Origin: Sedimentitalea xiamensis | Lineage (GTDB): Bacteria > Pseudomonadota > Alphaproteobacteria > Rhodobacterales > Rhodobacteraceae | NCBI RefSeq assembly: GCF_030164465.1 | Contig: NZ_JASNJE010000002.1 | Location: forward strand, 205,266 to 269,265 | DNA: 64,000 nt | Direction of reading: 5' to 3' | In this document: positions 1-8,069 of the stretch, piece by piece | Position numbering within the stretch: the first letter of the stretch is position 1 | How the letters are laid out: each line of letters starts with the position of its first letter | The notes under the pieces: model-generated | Seen by the model: the letters and a program-made list of their open reading frames with translations, nothing else | Database searches by the model: none | Told to the model about the DNA's origin: nothing | Made by a program: the position numbers and the translations under genes

Positions 1-669
1 CTCTCTCTGCTCACCGTCCCGGAGTATGGCGCTGAAAGCGCAAGGGAGGTGTTCCTTGCGATCTATCACCACTGGCGCTCCCTGCCGCGGGACGCACGGC
101 CCAAGCTCTATCTCTTCGGTCTCAGCTTGGGTGCGTTGAACTCGGACCTGTCGGTGGATTTCTTCGATCTTGTCGGCGACCCCTTCACGGGCGCCTTCTG
201 GGTTGGTCCTCCGTTCGCCAGCCACAGCTGGGGCCAGATCACCGCCGATCGTGATCCGGGATCCCCTGCCTGGCTCCCGACATTCCGCGACGGGGCCGTG
301 GTGAGGTTCCTCAACCAGTTCGAGATGCCCCAGTCCGGACAGCCCTGGGGATCGTTCCGCATCGCCTATCTGCAGTATGGGTCAGACGCCATCACGTTCT
401 TCTCGCCCTCGATCCTGTGGCGCGAGCCTGACTGGATGAAAGCCCCCCGCGCCCCGGACGTGGTGGAAAACTTCAGATGGATACCGGTCGTGACATTCCT
501 GCAAGTCGGATTTGACCTGCTGACGGCGACCACTACCCCCAAGGGGTTCGGTCACGATATCGCCGGCACCGACTACCTGAAGGGCTGGGTCGCGCTGCTG
601 TCGCCCGAAGGATGGAACGACCCCGCCCTCGACCGCGTCCGGGCAGCCATGGCCGAACGCGGCCTGTAA
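1..669 (+). CDS. Alpha/beta-hydrolase family membrane protein, C-terminal part (5' end outside window)
   Basis: The reading frame is open from the first base of the window, so this is the C-terminal ~222 residues of a longer gene. The visible part resembles the alpha/beta-hydrolase catalytic domain family (Abhydrolase_9 type), whose members normally have an N-terminal multi-spanning membrane region; that region would lie upstream. A nucleophile elbow GLSLG is visible near the start of the visible part, and a GFGHD segment near the end could supply the catalytic histidine. Substrate is unknown for the family. A GTG at 49 is an internal in-frame codon and probably not the true start. The gene ends 7 bases before an insertion-sequence remnant. 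Confidence 0.75.
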   Translation, partial: LSLLTVPEYGAESAREVFLAIYHHWRSLPRDARPKLYLFGLSLGALNSDLSVDFFDLVGDPFTGAFWVGPPFASHSWGQITADRDPGSPAWLPTFRDGAVVRFLNQFEMPQSGQPWGSFRIAYLQYGSDAITFFSPSILWREPDWMKAPRAPDVVENFRWIPVVTFLQVGFDLLTATTTPKGFGHDIAGTDYLKGWVALLSPEGWNDPALDRVRAAMAERGL

Positions 670-699
670 AAATAGTTACTCACTGGCTCCGGCGCCCGT

Positions 700-1068
700 C
701 CGCATGGAACGGGACAGCCGGGTTTGACTCATGCCGAATGCCATCCCATGTGCCCTGAGGGACGCGAGAAAGCGGTAATGCGGGGCCAGACCGAGATGAG
801 CCATGTCGAAACGGAGTTCCGCTCGGGCTGCTGCGCCTTCAGCCGCCGGGCGTCGGACCCTTCCATGCCGCCATATTTCGACCGCCGCTTGTAGAAGGTC
901 GCGTCGCTGATCCCCTGCTTGCGGCACAGATCCTTCGCGCCAAGACCGGCCTGATGCTCCTTCAGAATGCCAATGATCCGGTCTTCGCCGAAACGGTTTC
1001 TTTTCAACGTCTGTCTCCTTCGTCGGAGAACAGGCTGAACTCAAACAGAGGACTTTTCAGGGGAGCAG
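700..1068 (-). mobile_element. IS3-family (IS407-like) insertion sequence remnant with truncated orfA
   Basis: On the minus strand an open frame (729-1007) begins like a typical IS3/IS407 OrfA: MKRNRFGEDRIIGILKEHQ, then DLCRKQGISDATFYKRRSKY, a helix-turn-helix transposase N-terminus. Similarity stops at about residue 59, where normal OrfA would continue into its leucine-zipper region; the rest is unrelated sequence. No OrfB (DDE catalytic) is present. The sequence at about 1035-1068, containing AGAGGACTTTTCAGGGG, resembles the outer end of such elements. The element is therefore dead and deleted. The exact left border cannot be fixed by eye. Confidence 0.7.
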
Positions 1069-1168
1069 ATCATCCCGCAAAGTCCGGAACGCGACCGGTC
1101 AATGCGATCACGCACGCGCCGTGCTGAACGGCGCGTGCGAGCGCGACCATCAGGTGGCCGGTAGCGGA

Positions 1169-1510
1169 TCAGTCCAGAATGCCGTCGCCGTCCTTGTCCG
1201 CGAACCTGAACTCTTTCCTGAGTTCCGCGTCGAACTCGCTGCGGCTGATCACGCCGTCGCCATTCGTGTCCGCGCCATCAAAGACGCCACGGGTCATGGT
1301 CACCTCGGCTTCGCTCCATTCGATGCGGCCGTTGCCGTTCGCGTCGAGTGGCCCGAAGAGCTGGCCGACACCGGTCACATACTCCTCGATCGTCACGACG
1401 TTGTCGGCATTGCCATCGACGAGACCGAGCGAGCTGCCCGGCATGGACCCGGCCGTCAGGGCGGTTCCGGTTGCTGCCAGAACGGCCGATACAAGCGCAA
1501 TATGTTTCAT
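1169..1510 (-). CDS. Secreted EF-hand calcium-binding protein
   Basis: A 113-residue protein with an N-terminal signal peptide (MKHIALVSAVLAATGTALTA) followed by four EF-hand-like loops: DGNADNVVTIEEY, DANGNGRIEWSEAE, DTNGDGVISRSEF and DKDGDGILD at the very C-terminus. The last is cut short, with no exit helix. It probably binds Ca2+ in the periplasm; whether as sensor or buffer cannot be said. The start at 1510 is preceded by GAGGGAGA at good spacing; longer in-frame extensions lack a ribosome site. It lies 13 bases downstream of a lipoprotein gene and is probably co-transcribed with it. Confidence 0.85.
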   Translation of the reverse strand: MKHIALVSAVLAATGTALTAGSMPGSSLGLVDGNADNVVTIEEYVTGVGQLFGPLDANGNGRIEWSEAEVTMTRGVFDGADTNGDGVISRSEFDAELRKEFRFADKDGDGILD

Positions 1511-1523
1511 GTCGATCTCTCCC

Positions 1524-1769
1524 TCAGCACTCGAGCGCCGTGGCGGACGCAACGCCGCCGGCAATCGCGCCGACGCCGGTCGCAAGCGTCTGTCCGCTAC
1601 CGCCGCCGAAGCGGTTGCCGATGGCGCCGCCAATGGCCATCCCCCCCATGGTTCCCGCAACGCAACCGATCTCGTGCCGCGCGGCGGCAGAGTCGGTACA
1701 GCCCGAGAGCGACACCGCCGCGACGAGCGAAGCGATGCAAAGAGTTCCAGTTACGCGCTTGATTTTCAT
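1524..1769 (-). CDS. Small glycine-zipper lipoprotein
   Basis: 81 residues. A signal peptide ends in the lipobox LSGC, so the mature protein should start at a lipidated cysteine at residue 24. The mature part carries a glycine-zipper pattern (GTMGGMAIGGAIGNRFGGG ... GVGAIAGGVA) as in the Rickettsia 17-kDa antigen-like outer membrane lipoproteins. These are commonly linked to envelope structure, but the specific role is unknown. GGAGA lies just upstream of the ATG. First gene of a probable two-gene operon with the EF-hand gene. Confidence 0.8.
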   Translation of the reverse strand: MKIKRVTGTLCIASLVAAVSLSGCTDSAAARHEIGCVAGTMGGMAIGGAIGNRFGGGSGQTLATGVGAIAGGVASATALEC

Positions 1770-2185
1770 GTTGTCTCCATCTCGGCAAGGCCGGGCATTG
1801 CCATTTCACCTGGTCCAGCCCAGACCCCATATTCTTCACGCATGACAGGCCTTGACCTGTCGGATCCCGCCATCATGCAACCTCGGTAACAGACTGACGA
1901 CGCTCGATGCAATGCCAATCCGGGTTTGCCGGGCTACACTTGGCGATGGACGCCGGGCAGCGCCGGACTGGTTCGTTGAACCTCACATAGGGATCCCGCA
2001 CTGACAAGCAGAAACAGCGGCTGTCGGTCAAATGAAATCTGACGCGGGCCCAGCCGCCGTCGAAGTGTTGAAGACACTCGATTCGTCCGGCCATGATTCC
2101 ACTCGTTTTGCAAGAAAACTGTGGAAGACGAAACGCTGCAAGCCCCTGCGACGCAATGTTTTTCCTTGATCACAAAGGCTTGAAA
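1770..2185. other. Intergenic stretch with one doubtful small ORF
   Basis: No recognised gene. On the minus strand 1873-2094 encodes a possible 73-residue protein (starting MAGRIECLQHF, ending RRQSVTEVA), with a weak GTGGA ribosome site before its ATG. It has five cysteines, no signal peptide and no family I recognise. It could be real, but codon bias is not convincing. Confidence 0.3.
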
Positions 2186-2261
<76 letters not shown>

Positions 2262-2302
2262 GTGCCAGATCGTTTACGAGACCTGACATCGCCCTGCAAG
2301 CC

Positions 2303-2869
2303 CTATGTCAGCAAGCGGCTTCGACCATCACGCAGATGGTAGACCACCCCCTGCCCTCCGCCGACCGTTCCGAAAGACTCGGCAGGCAAACCGACAAGCA
2401 GGCATCGCAGGACACGCGATGTGATGCCGTGGGTAACGATCACCGATGGCCCGTTGAGTTCCGACAGAAATGACGCCGCCCGACTTTCCAGCGCCGCAAT
2501 TCCCTCTCCACCGGGCGCATGATCATACCATTCCAGCCCATCGCCGGCAAAAAGCTCCGGGAATTGCGCCGCAAGATCCTCGCGCAACTGCCCGCTCCAT
2601 TCCCCAAGGCCGATCTCGCGCAGTCGCGCATCGGAAACCACCGGGAGTTCCGGCAAGGCCAGCGCCGCGGTTTCGGCGGCGCGCCCTTGAGGACTGCAAT
2701 AGACCGCCCATCCCGAAATACCGACGTCCTTCAGGATCCGCCCCTGACACTGCGCCTGATCGCGGCCAGTGTCCGTGAGATGTGAATCCAATTCCCCTTG
2801 CAGTCGCCCGCTCCGGTTCCATTCGGTTTCCCCATGACGCAGGATCAAAAGCTCCGGATATGCTGTCAC
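2303..2869 (-). CDS. Histidine phosphatase family protein (phosphoglycerate mutase-like)
   Basis: 188 residues. The catalytic signature LRHGETEWNRSGRLQG near the N-terminus carries the phospho-acceptor histidine. A second conserved segment VIVTHGITSR carries the other catalytic histidine. This is the cofactor-dependent phosphoglycerate mutase-like phosphatase superfamily; length and context suit a small-molecule or phosphosugar phosphatase rather than glycolytic mutase, and the substrate is not deducible. I chose the GTG at 2869 because AGGAG precedes it and the protein then begins just before the catalytic strand; the longer frame adds 34 Arg-rich residues with no ribosome site. It sits between tRNA-Val and the acidic repeat gene, all on the minus strand. 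Confidence 0.85.
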   Translation of the reverse strand: MTAYPELLILRHGETEWNRSGRLQGELDSHLTDTGRDQAQCQGRILKDVGISGWAVYCSPQGRAAETAALALPELPVVSDARLREIGLGEWSGQLREDLAAQFPELFAGDGLEWYDHAPGGEGIAALESRAASFLSELNGPSVIVTHGITSRVLRCLLVGLPAESFGTVGGGQGVVYHLRDGRSRLLT

Positions 2870-3035
2870 GTACCGATCTCTCCTGACTGGTCCCCACCGG
2901 CCTGATCGACCGGCCCCGACTTTCCGCCGATCCGGCGCCCTTGTCCAGCGCCGCGCCGTGACGGGCCGCACGCGCAGTGCCCTGCCGGATCAAAGTTCAG
3001 GTTCGAACGGGAAAACGCGCACTCCGGTCTCCACT

Positions 3036-3074
3036 ACAGAAACCCGCCCCGGCGCTCTCTGCGTCCGGGGCGGG
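3036..3074 (-). terminator. Rho-independent terminator after the acidic repeat gene
   Basis: A perfect 10-bp inverted repeat, CCCGCCCCGG (3043-3052) and CCGGGGCGGG (3065-3074), followed on the minus strand by TTTCTGT. It lies about 70 bases downstream of the stop of the acidic repeat gene. Confidence 0.7.
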
Positions 3075-3145
3075 CATGGGAGTCGCGGCTTCCGCCGAAC
3101 GCCACTCCCGGCGGCGGCGGAAGGTCAGGTTCCGGTCAGACGGCC

Positions 3146-6100
3146 TCAGATACCGGCATCGAGATCGTCAAGGTCGAGACCGGCAGCAAGATCGGCGCCG
3201 AACGGATCATCCAGCCCGCTTTCGCCCCCCGCTCCGGCATCCACCGCGCAGGCGTCCGTTCCGCAGGATTCGGCCTCATCAAAGCCACCGTCGGCACCGC
3301 AGACGAAACCGCCCTGTTCCGATCCGGCCGTGCCGGCAGCAGGCAGACCGCCCGGAGCGGCTTCGTCTCCTTCATTGCCTTCATCGTGCTCGTCGCCTTC
3401 GTCGCCTTCGTCGCCTTCGTCTCCCTCATCGTTTTCATTGTCCTCATTGTTCTCGTCGCCTTCGTTGTTTTCGTCCCCTTCGTCGCCTTCGTTGTTTTCG
3501 TCGCCTTCGTTGTTTTCGTTGCCCTCGTCGTTTTCGTCGCCTTCGTTGTCCTCATTGCCTTCGACACCTTCGTTGCCTTCATCCCCCTCGTCGCCTTCGT
3601 CGCCCCCATCAGGGCCTTCGTCTCCTTCATTCCCTTCGTCGCCTTCGTCGCCTTCGGTGTCCTCGTTGCCTTCGTCGCCTTCGTTGCCCTCGTCGTTTTC
3701 GTCGCCTTCATTATCCTCATTGCTTTCGTTGCCTTCATTGCCTTCGTCATTCTCGTCGTTCTCGTCGCCTTCGTTGCCTTCGTCGCCTTCGTTGCCTTCG
3801 TCGCCCTCGTCGCCTTCGTTGTCCTCGTTGCCCTCTATGCCCTCATTGCCTTCGTCGCCCTCATCGTTCTCGTTGTTCTCGTTGCCTTCGTTGCCCTGAT
3901 CGCCGGTATCGCCGGCAATGAACTCATCGCCTTCGTTGCCTTCATCGCCCTCGTCGTTCTCATTGTCCTCGTCGCCTTCGTTGTTCTCGTTGAACTCGTC
4001 GCCCTCATCGCCTTCGTTGTCTTCGTCGCCTTCACCGAGACCAAAGCTGTCGTTCTCGTCGCCCTCGTCGAACTCGTCGTTCTCATCGTCCTCGTTGCCT
4101 TCATCGCCTTCGTTGCCTTCGTCGCCTTCATTGTTTTCGTCGTCCTCATTGCCCTCGTTGCCTTCGTCGCCCTCGTCGCCCTCGTCGCTTTCGTCGCCTT
4201 CATTGCCTTCGTTGCCTTCGTCGCCTTCGTCGCCTTCGTCGCCCTCGTTGTCCTCGTTGTCCTCGTCGCCTTCGTTGCCTTCGTCCCCTTCATTGTTGGA
4301 GCCGGATTCGTCGCCCTCGTCGCCTTCGTTATCCTCGTTGTTCTCGTTTCCTTCGTTGCCCTCATTGCCTTCGTTGTTTTCATTGCCTTCCTGGGTGAAG
4401 GCCGTGTCGTCTTCGTCGCCTTCATTGGCTTCGTCGCCCTCGTCGCCCTCGTCGCCCTCGTTGCCTTCATTGCCTTCGTTGTTCTCGTCGCCTTCATCGT
4501 TCTCGTTGCCTTCGTCAGCCTCGTCGCCTTCGTCGCCCTCGTCGCCCTCGTTGGATTCGTTCGCCTCGTTGCCTTCGTCGCCCTCGTTGCCTTCGTCGTC
4601 CTCGTCGCCCTCTACGCCCTCATTGCCTTCATTGTTCTCATCGCCTTCGTCTCCCTCATTGCTTTCATTCCCCTCGTCACCGCTGTCACCGGCAACCGGT
4701 TCGTTGTTCTCGTTGCCCTCATCCCCTTCGTCGCCTTCGTTGCCTTCGTTGGATTCGTTTCCTTCGTTGCCTTCGTCCCCCTCGTCGCCTTCGAAGCCCT
4801 CGTCGGCCTCGTTGCCTTCGTTGCCTTCGTCACCCTCGTCACCCTCGTTGTCCTCGTCGGCTTCGTTGCCTTCATCTCCCTCGTCGCTCTCGTTGTCCTC
4901 GTCGTCTTCGTCGCCCTCGTCACTTTCGTTGCCTTCATCGCCCTGAAAGTCGGCAATGGACTGGAGATCGCCTTCTTCGCTGCCTTCGTCGCCCTCGTTG
5001 CCTTCATTGTTCTCGTTGCCTTCGTCGTTTTCGTCCTGTTCGTTGTCCTCGTTGCCTTCGTTGCCTTCATTGCCCTCGTCGGTCTCGTCGCCCTCGTTGT
5101 CCTCGTTGGCCTCGTTGCCTTCGTCGCCCTCGTCGCCCTCGTCGTTCTCGTCGTCTTCGTCGATCTCGTCGCCTTCGTCGCCTTCATCGGCCTCGTCGCC
5201 CTCGTTGGCTTCGTTGCCTTCGTTGTTTTCGTCGCCTTCGTCGCCCTCGTCGTTTTCGTTGTGTTCGTCGTTCTCGTCCTGGTTCTCGTTTAGCTCGTCG
5301 CCCTCGTCGTTCTCGTCGTTTTCGTCATTCTCGTCGCCTTCGTCGTCCTCGTCGCCCTCGACGCCTTCGTCGCCCTCGTCGTTTTCATCCCCTTCATCAC
5401 CCTCGTCGCCTTCGTCGTTCGCGACGGACTCGTTGCCTTCGTTGCCTTCGTCTTCGCCGCGTCCGATCCCCTCGTCGCCTTCGTTGCCCTCATTGCCTTC
5501 GTCGCCTTCGTCAACGCCGGCTTCGTCGCCTTCGTCATTCTCGTTTCCTTCATTCCCTTCGTCGCCCTCATCTTGCCCGGCCTCGTTGCCCTCGTCTCCT
5601 TCGTTGCCCTCGTCGCCTTCATTGCCGTCGTCAGAGCCGTCGTTGGCGGTTTCGTTGCCTTCGTTGCCCTCGTCCTGGCCGGGGCCGTTGCCCTCGTCCC
5701 CTTCATTGCCCTCGTCGCCTTCATTGCCTTCATCGACGCCGCGCTCGTTGCCTTCGTCGCCCTCGTTGCCTTCGTTGCCTTCATTGCCCTCGTCGAGCCC
5801 GGCTTCATTGCCCTCGTCGCCCTCGTTGCCCTCGTCGCCTTCGTTGCCTTCGTCACCGGGAGTGTTCTCGTTGCCTTCATCGCCCTCGTCGGCTTCGTCG
5901 CCTTCATCGCCTTCGTTGGCTTCGTTGTCCTCGTCGCCTTCGTTACCTTCGTCGCCTTCGTCGTTCTCGTCGAGCTCGTCGCCTTCGTCGCCCTCGTCGC
6001 CTATCTCGTTGCCTTCGTCAGCCTCATCTCCCTCGTCGTTCTCGTTGTTTTCGTCGCCCTCATTGTCCTCGTTGGCTTCGTCGCCCTCATCGCCCTCATC

Positions 6101-6661
6101 GCCCTCGTCGTGCTCGTTGTCCTCATCAGCTTCGTCGCCTTCATTGCCCTCGTTGCTCTCGTCGCCCTCGTTGTCTTCGTTGCCCTCGTCGTTCTCGTCT
6201 CCTTCGTCGCCCTCGTCTCCTTCGATATCCTCGTTACCCTCGTCGCCTTCATTGCCTTCGTCGCCGTCATTGTTCAGGCCCGTCTCGTCGCCCTCGTCGC
6301 CTTCGTTGTCCTCGTTGTTCTCGTCGCCTTCGTTGCCTTCATTTCCCTCGTCGCTTTCGTTGTTCTCGTTGCCCTCGTCGTTTTCGTCTCCTTCATCGCC
6401 CTCGTCGCCCTCGTCGTCTTCATTCAGTTCATTGCCTTCGTCGTTCTCATCGCCCTCATCGTCCTCGTCGCCTTCATTGGCTTCGTCGCCTTCGTCTCCT
6501 TCGTTGGAAGACTGGCCCGGATCCGGCACCGGCATTCCGCCCAGAATCCGCGCCGCCTCGACGCCTGTCAGTTCGACGATGTCTTCCCGGTCGGTTTCAG
6601 TTCTGCCGCTGGCAAGAGCGACATCGGCGGTTACAAAAGTCGGGATGGTAAAAAGTGTCAT
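3146..6661 (-). CDS. Giant acidic Asn/Asp-Glu-Gly tripeptide-repeat protein with a double-glycine-like leader
   Basis: 1171 residues, family not recognised. Residues 1-52 are non-repetitive and contain LTGVEAARILGG (31-42), which fits the double-glycine leader pattern (L-12, E-8, I-4, G-2, G-1). Residues 53 to about 1100 are an almost unbroken array of tripeptides of form (N/D)-E-(G, sometimes N/D/A/V/I), some 349 units, nearly devoid of basic, aromatic and sulfur residues. A few short islands break it, for example TGLNND, QSIADFQ, PVAGDSGD, AFTQEG, SFGLGEG and FIAGDTGDQ. The last 71 residues are non-repetitive, contain three Cys, and end in an Asp/Leu-rich tail. I chose the ATG at 6661 because GGAG precedes it by 9 bases. 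The predicted protein is enormously anionic and disordered. A secreted polyanion or cation-binding role is inference only. Confidence 0.75.
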   Translation of the reverse strand: MTLFTIPTFVTADVALASGRTETDREDIVELTGVEAARILGGMPVPDPGQSSNEGDEGDEANEGDEDDEGDENDEGNELNEDDEGDEGDEGDENDEGNENNESDEGNEGNEGDENNEDNEGDEGDETGLNNDGDEGNEGDEGNEDIEGDEGDEGDENDEGNEDNEGDESNEGNEGDEADEDNEHDEGDEGDEGDEANEDNEGDENNENDEGDEADEGNEIGDEGDEGDELDENDEGDEGNEGDEDNEANEGDEGDEADEGDEGNENTPGDEGNEGDEGNEGDEGNEAGLDEGNEGNEGNEGDEGNERGVDEGNEGDEGNEGDEGNGPGQDEGNEGNETANDGSDDGNEGDEGNEGDEGNEAGQDEGDEGNEGNENDEGDEAGVDEGDEGNEGNEGDEGIGRGEDEGNEGNESVANDEGDEGDEGDENDEGDEGVEGDEDDEGDENDENDENDEGDELNENQDENDEHNENDEGDEGDENNEGNEANEGDEADEGDEGDEIDEDDENDEGDEGDEGNEANEDNEGDETDEGNEGNEGNEDNEQDENDEGNENNEGNEGDEGSEEGDLQSIADFQGDEGNESDEGDEDDEDNESDEGDEGNEADEDNEGDEGDEGNEGNEADEGFEGDEGDEGNEGNESNEGNEGDEGDEGNENNEPVAGDSGDEGNESNEGDEGDENNEGNEGVEGDEDDEGNEGDEGNEANESNEGDEGDEGDEADEGNENDEGDENNEGNEGNEGDEGDEGDEANEGDEDDTAFTQEGNENNEGNEGNEGNENNEDNEGDEGDESGSNNEGDEGNEGDEDNEDNEGDEGDEGDEGNEGNEGDESDEGDEGDEGNEGNEDDENNEGDEGNEGDEGNEDDENDEFDEGDENDSFGLGEGDEDNEGDEGDEFNENNEGDEDNENDEGDEGNEGDEFIAGDTGDQGNEGNENNENDEGDEGNEGIEGNEDNEGDEGDEGNEGDEGNEGDENDENDEGNEGNESNEDNEGDENDEGNEGDEGNEDTEGDEGDEGNEGDEGPDGGDEGDEGDEGNEGVEGNEDNEGDENDEGNENNEGDENNEGDEGDENNEGDENNEDNENDEGDEGDEGDEGDEHDEGNEGDEAAPGGLPAAGTAGSEQGGFVCGADGGFDEAESCGTDACAVDAGAGGESGLDDPFGADLAAGLDLDDLDAGI
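3362..6505 (-). repeat. 9-bp-period coding repeat array (GAN-GAR-GGC type units)
   Basis: About 3.1 kb made of 9-bp units of the form (A/G)AC-GA(A/G)-GGC on the minus strand, encoding the (N/D)EG tripeptides. Third-position variation and substitution of the third residue show divergence rather than recent perfect expansion. Longer related blocks occur: the island-containing segments near 6270 and 4300, and near 4690 and 3910, are imperfect copies of each other. Because the unit contains no stop triplet in most frames, the opposite strand also shows very long open frames. Confidence 0.95.
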
Positions 6662-7816
6662 GATATGTGTCTCCGGAAGCAGAATGGATCGACCCCTCGG
6701 GGCCGAATTGAAACGGACCGCCTGCAATGTCAGAACGGCAAGATCGCCGGTTCACGGACCGACGAAAAAACCCTGAAAATTCAGGGCACGGTAACAACGC
6801 AGGCTGACCCGGAAAAGCCAGACGCGGTTTGCAATGAAACCGGCCCTGGTTCTGGAAACGCACTGCTGAAGGTAGAAATCTCGTTGCGCGGGAATGAAGT
6901 CCGAACGCAGTCCGGCCCGGCCGGCCTGTTCGGCGCCAGGCGCCGCCTTCAGACCTGTTCGCGGGACGGGCGCGTGCGCCGGACACCCCGCTGTCGGAAC
7001 GGATCGGTTCCGCCGCATCCGGTATCTGGCCCGCTCAATCGATCGGACGCTAGACATGGCGGCGCTCCTTCTCCCTGCGTGTTCCCACATCGAAGCGATC
7101 TGAACATCTGGTGCCGGGTCATGGATCGTCCAAGCGCGTTGGCGCAGGTCGGACTCTCGGGTCAATTCCCGTTCGCTTGCGATGCTCGCCGAAAACCGGC
7201 GAAAAAATTCAGTGTTTAAAGGGGAGCACGATCAACAAACTGAAAAACCGAAAGCATGCCCCAAAAGATATGTTCAAAATCGTAGGCGCAGGTGCAACTA
7301 TTATCAAGCCTTCGGTCGGCGACAAGCTTGATTTGCCCGTTTGACACAGCGTGAAAGTCCGAAAAAACACGCCCTGCGGATACTGCCGCCTCAGTCCACC
7401 CCACAAACGTGTGGCCGCCCCAACAATCGCAATACTGTCAGCCGGTTGGGATTCGCCGCCGTCGCCGGTACGTGCCTCCCGGTCCTGCACGACACCCGTC
7501 TCGCAACCATGGCGCACGATCCGGGCATCGCTCAGTGGATAGCGAACGGCTATTTCACCGCTCCGCCGTTTCATTGCGCCGGTCTGACGATCCCGCGACA
7601 AACAACGCCGTCCGATTGGTGGGCGGCGCGCTGGTGGGCGGAGTGTCGGTGAGATGCGGATACGGTGAAGGCCGTGTTAGCAGCGGAGAATCATCGTTCG
7701 GGGACGCCCTGAGAGGCCCCTAACCCGCCCCGGAAAGCACCATGGAAAGGCGTTTTGGCCTATCGGCGACTTTGCCTTAAACTTCTGTTTTGTTCAGTTT
7801 TTTTCGCAAAAGAGAA
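6662..7816. other. Long region without a supported gene
   Basis: This 1.15 kb region upstream of the acidic repeat gene must contain its promoter. I find no conserved protein in either strand. The stretch 7200-7345 is less GC-rich than its surroundings. There a plus-strand frame ends in a Lys-rich segment (KLKNRKHAPKDMFKIVGAG) and a short acidic-polar tail, with stop at 7342-7344; it has no clear start codon or ribosome site. It may be a small peptide gene or a leftover of a longer gene. Confidence 0.4.
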
Positions 7817-7891
7817 TGGTGGGTGATAAGAGATTTGAACTCCTGACATCTTCGATGTGAACGAAGCGCTCTACCACTGAGCTAATCACCC
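7817..7891 (-). tRNA. tRNA-Val (anticodon CAC)
   Basis: Minus-strand cloverleaf with acceptor GGGTGAT/ATCACCC, D-arm GCTC/GAGC, anticodon stem CTTCG/CGAAG with loop TTCACAT giving CAC (Val), T-arm AGGAG-TTCAAAT-CTCTT, and encoded CCA. It is nearly identical to the tRNA-Val(TAC) at 2186-2261, differing by a one-base shorter D-loop, the anticodon loop and several T-arm bases. Confidence 0.95.
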
Positions 7892-8015
7892 GCGCCGCGC
7901 GTTTTAGCGTCACTCCGCTCTTTCTGCAAGAGCGGAGTTCGCATTCCGCCTGGCCGCAGTTTGATACAGCGAGCATACGCGCGCGAGCCCACGGAGGGAA
8001 ATTGTCAGTCTGTGC

Positions 8016-8045
8016 AAAGAAAAGGACGGGCCGTGTTTACGGCCC
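8016..8045 (-). terminator. Rho-independent terminator of lon
   Basis: On the minus strand downstream of the lon stop there is a 7-bp stem, GGGCCGT (8028-8034) and ACGGCCC (8039-8045), with a 4-base loop. It is followed by a T-rich tract (complement of AAAGAAAAGG). Confidence 0.75.
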
Positions 8046-8069
8046 GCCGGTGTTTTTAACCGCGACGGT

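Noticed and set aside
3386..5293. Very long plus-strand frame encoding a Val/Ala/Phe-rich hydrophobic repeat across the acidic gene
   Set aside because: It is the antisense reading of the 9-bp repeat; it lacks a ribosome site, conserved sequence and natural membrane-protein composition. The minus-strand frame has start signals, unique ends and a terminator.
3362..6505. CRISPR array
   Set aside because: The repetition is a continuous 9-bp coding pattern with no spacers or palindromic direct repeats.
3146..6661. RTX or classical EF-hand protein
   Set aside because: No GGxGxDxUx nonapeptides and no DxDxDG loops are present in the array; the repeat is a tripeptide.
4956..6776. Long plus-strand Ser/Pro/Leu-rich frame over the same array (also 2958-3899 and 5573-7219)
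   Set aside because: Also a by-product of the repeat unit having no stop triplets on the opposite strand.
6752..7165. Several open frames of 60-140 residues in the 6.7-7.8 kb region
   Set aside because: Arg-rich or mixed compositions, no ribosome sites, no recognisable families, and mutual overlap on both strands.
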